Program-made: the position numbers and the translations under genes
The notes under the pieces: generated by a model
Database searches by the model: none
Told to the model about the DNA's origin: nothing
What the model saw: only the letters and a program-made list of their open reading frames with translations
In this document: positions 61,234 to 64,000 of the stretch, piece by piece
How the letters are laid out: each line of letters starts with the position of its first letter
Numbering within the stretch: the first letter of the stretch is position 1
Assembly (NCBI RefSeq): GCF_051020765.1
Contig: NC_134941.1
Location: forward strand, 7,006,001-7,070,000
DNA from: Lasioglossum baleicum
Lineage: Eukaryota; Arthropoda; Insecta; Hymenoptera; Halictidae
Length of the DNA stretch: 64,000 nucleotides
Direction of reading: 5' to 3'

Positions 61234-61380
61234 GTCGGTTCGGATAATCGAGGTTCCACTATATCGCGAATTAAACCAGTACACATGATCCAAACTGTGT
61301 CGTGTTTGGGCTCATGTTAACCAGAAAAATGTCTCGAATGCGTTGATAAAAGTCTTGTGAGAAAACAATTAAAAACAAAA
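61234..61380. repeat. GGTTCGGATAATCGAGG repeat, copy 3
   Basis: Shares the core with 31118-31245 and 57120-57270, including GTCGTGTTTGG and CCAGAAAAATGTC. Confidence 0.65.
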
Positions 61381-63464
61381 AAGTGTTGTGCTCCTAAAAT
61401 ATTTCACAAATATCTTGCATATCGAAACATTACTGTAAACCGAGAGGTTGGAGGCTTAAATAAAGAAGGAAAGCAACCGAAAATGTTTAATATTGGACTA
61501 TTAATAGGGGTCGAAACCGTTCTGGGGGACATACTGATAGAAGAAATACTTTTCTATATACTTTTCGCGAATATCTTTCTATCCGCGCGACGACACGGTA
61601 GAAAGGGAAAATCACTTCGCTGGTTCTCGCTAATTTCCGGGACGTTCGTCGGTGGTTCGATCTATTTGTCAAAGTTTCACGGCAATTTAAAATGTTCCGC
61701 TTTAAACGTATCGACCCGTAGCCGCGAGCAATTTCGTTGGCTGTGGCTGTTCATTCGCGCGTCACTGGAACTGTTCAAACATCCAGGCCGGCTAGTAGGA
61801 CTATCAACGGCGACAATTTTGTTTAATCGCTACCTAATGCCCCTAATGTCTCGATCTATACCTTTGTCAGTCTAAGGAAATTGCAGTATAGCTCCCCTTC
61901 CTCCGTCGTAAGCCACATCGAGCGTAAAACTCGATTCCTATTGCGAGTAACTCATCCCTGTCCGACTTTGACATCCCTCCTATAACTGTCGAAACGACCA
62001 ATGACCAAACTAGAAATTATACGAAAATCGTCTGGAAAATAGGAACCGAACATTTGCACCAAAAATACATTAGCTCTGCCAAAATTCTACTCGTCTTCGA
62101 AATTTCCATCCTTAAAAAGCTGCAAATAATATATCAAAAGTAATTATTATTTCACATTTTCCCACTTGTTCTTCTTGCAAAATTAATATTTTCCAAGTCA
62201 ATCGTAACAAATAGTAAGAATAATATATTTTTAATGCCTTTTCACAGTTTTATATTTTACTTATTCATGTTTATCGTTAAATGCATAACATCCTCAGTCT
62301 AGGAATTACTATATTACATACGAATTTTATATTTATTATGTTAAAGATGTTCTGTGGATTAAATCGTGCGAGTCTGTATCTGTAAATTGTGACGTGCACC
62401 CTTCAAGCGCCTCGATCAGAAAAGTTTCTTCGTAAACTGTGCTATAGAGGTTAATTAATTTTTTTTTCCTTCCGCGACGCAAACGAGATTAATACCTCGC
62501 TAACCCACTTCGCGCAAACATAGATCGATAATGAAACAATGAACTGTGCGATAGGATATATCAAATAGCATTTGGAACGCACATAGACAGATGAGTACAA
62601 CCCGTGTAGCTTATTGCGCCGTAGACCACGGTGTTTGATTAATTAAGATTTCTCCGCGCATACCGAGCTCGCGATGTAAGCGTTCCATGATAATCAATGA
62701 ACACTAATAATTATAGAAGGTACGTATTCGTCATTAATTGTACCATGCATCCATTAAGGAGCTCAAATTCCATTGCAATCGCACGTGACAAAGACTGGAA
62801 TTTCTAGCTCCGAAATGTTCACCACCTAATAAAGAAAGTTCACTGTTGCTGGAAAGTTCCAAATCCATATTTAAACAAGACAGTCACTTGGTTGTCGTAT
62901 AATCGAACTTTCCAACTAGAAAAATGTTTACACTTTTACATTTACACTTTTCTATAAAATATTTTATTTTTGCGAATTCGTAATCTCTATGATAAAGTTA
63001 AAGAAAAACTACTTTAACCCAACTATTGTAACCCAAGTTGGATGACAATTAACTAATAAAAGTAACAAGTCGAAAATTTAGTGTTCAGCACTGCACACGA
63101 CTCTCCCCTGTATGCGAACAGGATTTCTATGAAAAGAGAACTCGAGACGGGATGATTATAAAATTTTACAAGGCCTATAAATATCATGGTTCGCCCCTGT
63201 TTAATATTTCCACATTAGGGCTCCAATGCTCTGAAGTCTGTGGCGCAATTGGGTCATTAACGTATCCATCAATATTTTTGTAGCATAAGCAATATCAAGA
63301 AAATATTAATTCTGGTACAAGTGTTATTGCCACAAACAAGTGATCTTGTTATGCAGAATAAAAATTTTTACATCGATTGTGAGAAACAGGAACCAAAAAA
63401 ATCTCCTAATTCGTCTATTAGAGCGACACTATCAATACGCTACATCAATTGTAAGAGACAATTT
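61381..63464. other. unassigned stretch
   Basis: The plus frame 61357-61875 (172 codons) has a hydrophobic stretch early on but no recognisable family; it starts inside the repeat at 61234, which argues against its 5' end. A worn right end of the GACTGCGG family lies near 62280-62302. Nothing else recognised. Confidence 0.4.
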
Positions 63465-64000
63465 AAAAAATGCACTAAAAAGCATGAAACAATTTCCATT
63501 TAATTTATGTGAATACACACGAACTTAAATAGAATACAATCTTTTCGGAATACGGTGGACTTGGAAATCAGTAGGTGGGAAGAGAAGATACATTAATATG
63601 TGAAAGCATGTAGAAGAATTTAAGGATTTTCGTGATTTCCAGTGTCGAAAATTTTCAATTTTGCGCCGCCTCCGAAAAGATTGTAGTGTATTTAAGTTTG
63701 TGTGTATTCACATAAATTAAATGGAAATTATTTCATACTTTTTAGTGCGTTTTTCCGAAGTCGGTTTAATTTTTTTTATAAAATTGTTTTATTTCACACT
63801 TTTTAGTGGAACGAGCAGAATTTGCAGAACACCGTAGGTTTTTCGGTCTTATTGGTTATTTGCAATAAAAACCGCAAAGAATGAAAAAATGCAAAATTTG
63901 TTTTCAAAGGACCAATCGGGAGACATACCCTATAAAATGCAGAAGGTTTCTTCCTGATTCGTCCATCCATCTCGGCGTAATCGGTGAACATACATAGAAA
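63465..64000. repeat. foldback repeat FB-B copy 3, cut by window end
   Basis: Left arm from 63465 (TGCACTAAAAAGCATGAAAC), right arm 63690-63775 and the conserved tail 63790-63995 match 40549-41140 at about 90 percent over the tail. The copy lacks the outermost left-arm bases. Confidence 0.85.

Noticed and set aside
61357..61875. 172-codon plus-strand ORF with a hydrophobic stretch
   Set aside because: Its first codons lie in the dispersed repeat at 61234, and the rest matches no family I know.

Overview
The window looks like nuclear DNA of an insect, most probably a hymenopteran. It is AT-rich, almost free of exons, and crowded with short DNA transposons. The mariner end TTGGGTTGGCAAGAAAGT is the kind seen in ants, bees and wasps, but I infer the order rather than prove it. 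No bacterial, viral or CRISPR signal was seen.

One gene can be recognised. The last three coding exons of a membralin (TMEM259 family) gene lie on the minus strand at 13777-13876, 4140-4434 and 1894-2129. Their reading phases fit (0 at the first junction, 1 at the second). They encode the conserved last membrane region, the HSMVYFFHHYELP block and an acidic Ser/Thr-rich tail of a multi-pass ER membrane protein. The gene's 5' exons should lie at higher coordinates on the minus strand. I searched for conserved membralin motifs up to 64000 and did not find them, so either a very long intron fills much of the window or those exons are outside it or too diverged to see.

Everything else is intronic or intergenic DNA with nested mobile elements, several with exact target-site duplications. 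TTAA elements are at 10575-11101, 15506-16711 and 49546-49759. hAT elements with 8-bp duplications are at 33635-34257 and 39760-40124. Harbinger-like elements with 3-bp TAA or TTA duplications are at 42889-43628 and, nested inside it, 43405-43548. TA-flanked Tc1/mariner-like elements are at 5403-5615, 13021-13690, 17633-18051, 19225-19419, 37765-38251, 40197-40391, 45849-46084 and others. Many are long foldbacks whose transcripts would form hairpins of 100-500 bp per arm.

Region by region: 1-1893 is downstream of membralin; 1894-13876 holds the membralin exons and two repeat-rich introns; 13877-25100 is AT-rich foldback-rich DNA; 25100-26950 is a purine-rich, microsatellite-bearing stretch; 27000-35900 is mostly plain AT-rich DNA with a hAT element; 35900-37760 and 41400-42650 are GC-rich islands with a possible core promoter and G-quadruplex motifs; 37765-46100 is another transposon cluster; 46100-64000 is mostly unassigned DNA with a 217-bp tandem repeat, a 5S-like fragment and a foldback copy cut by the window end.
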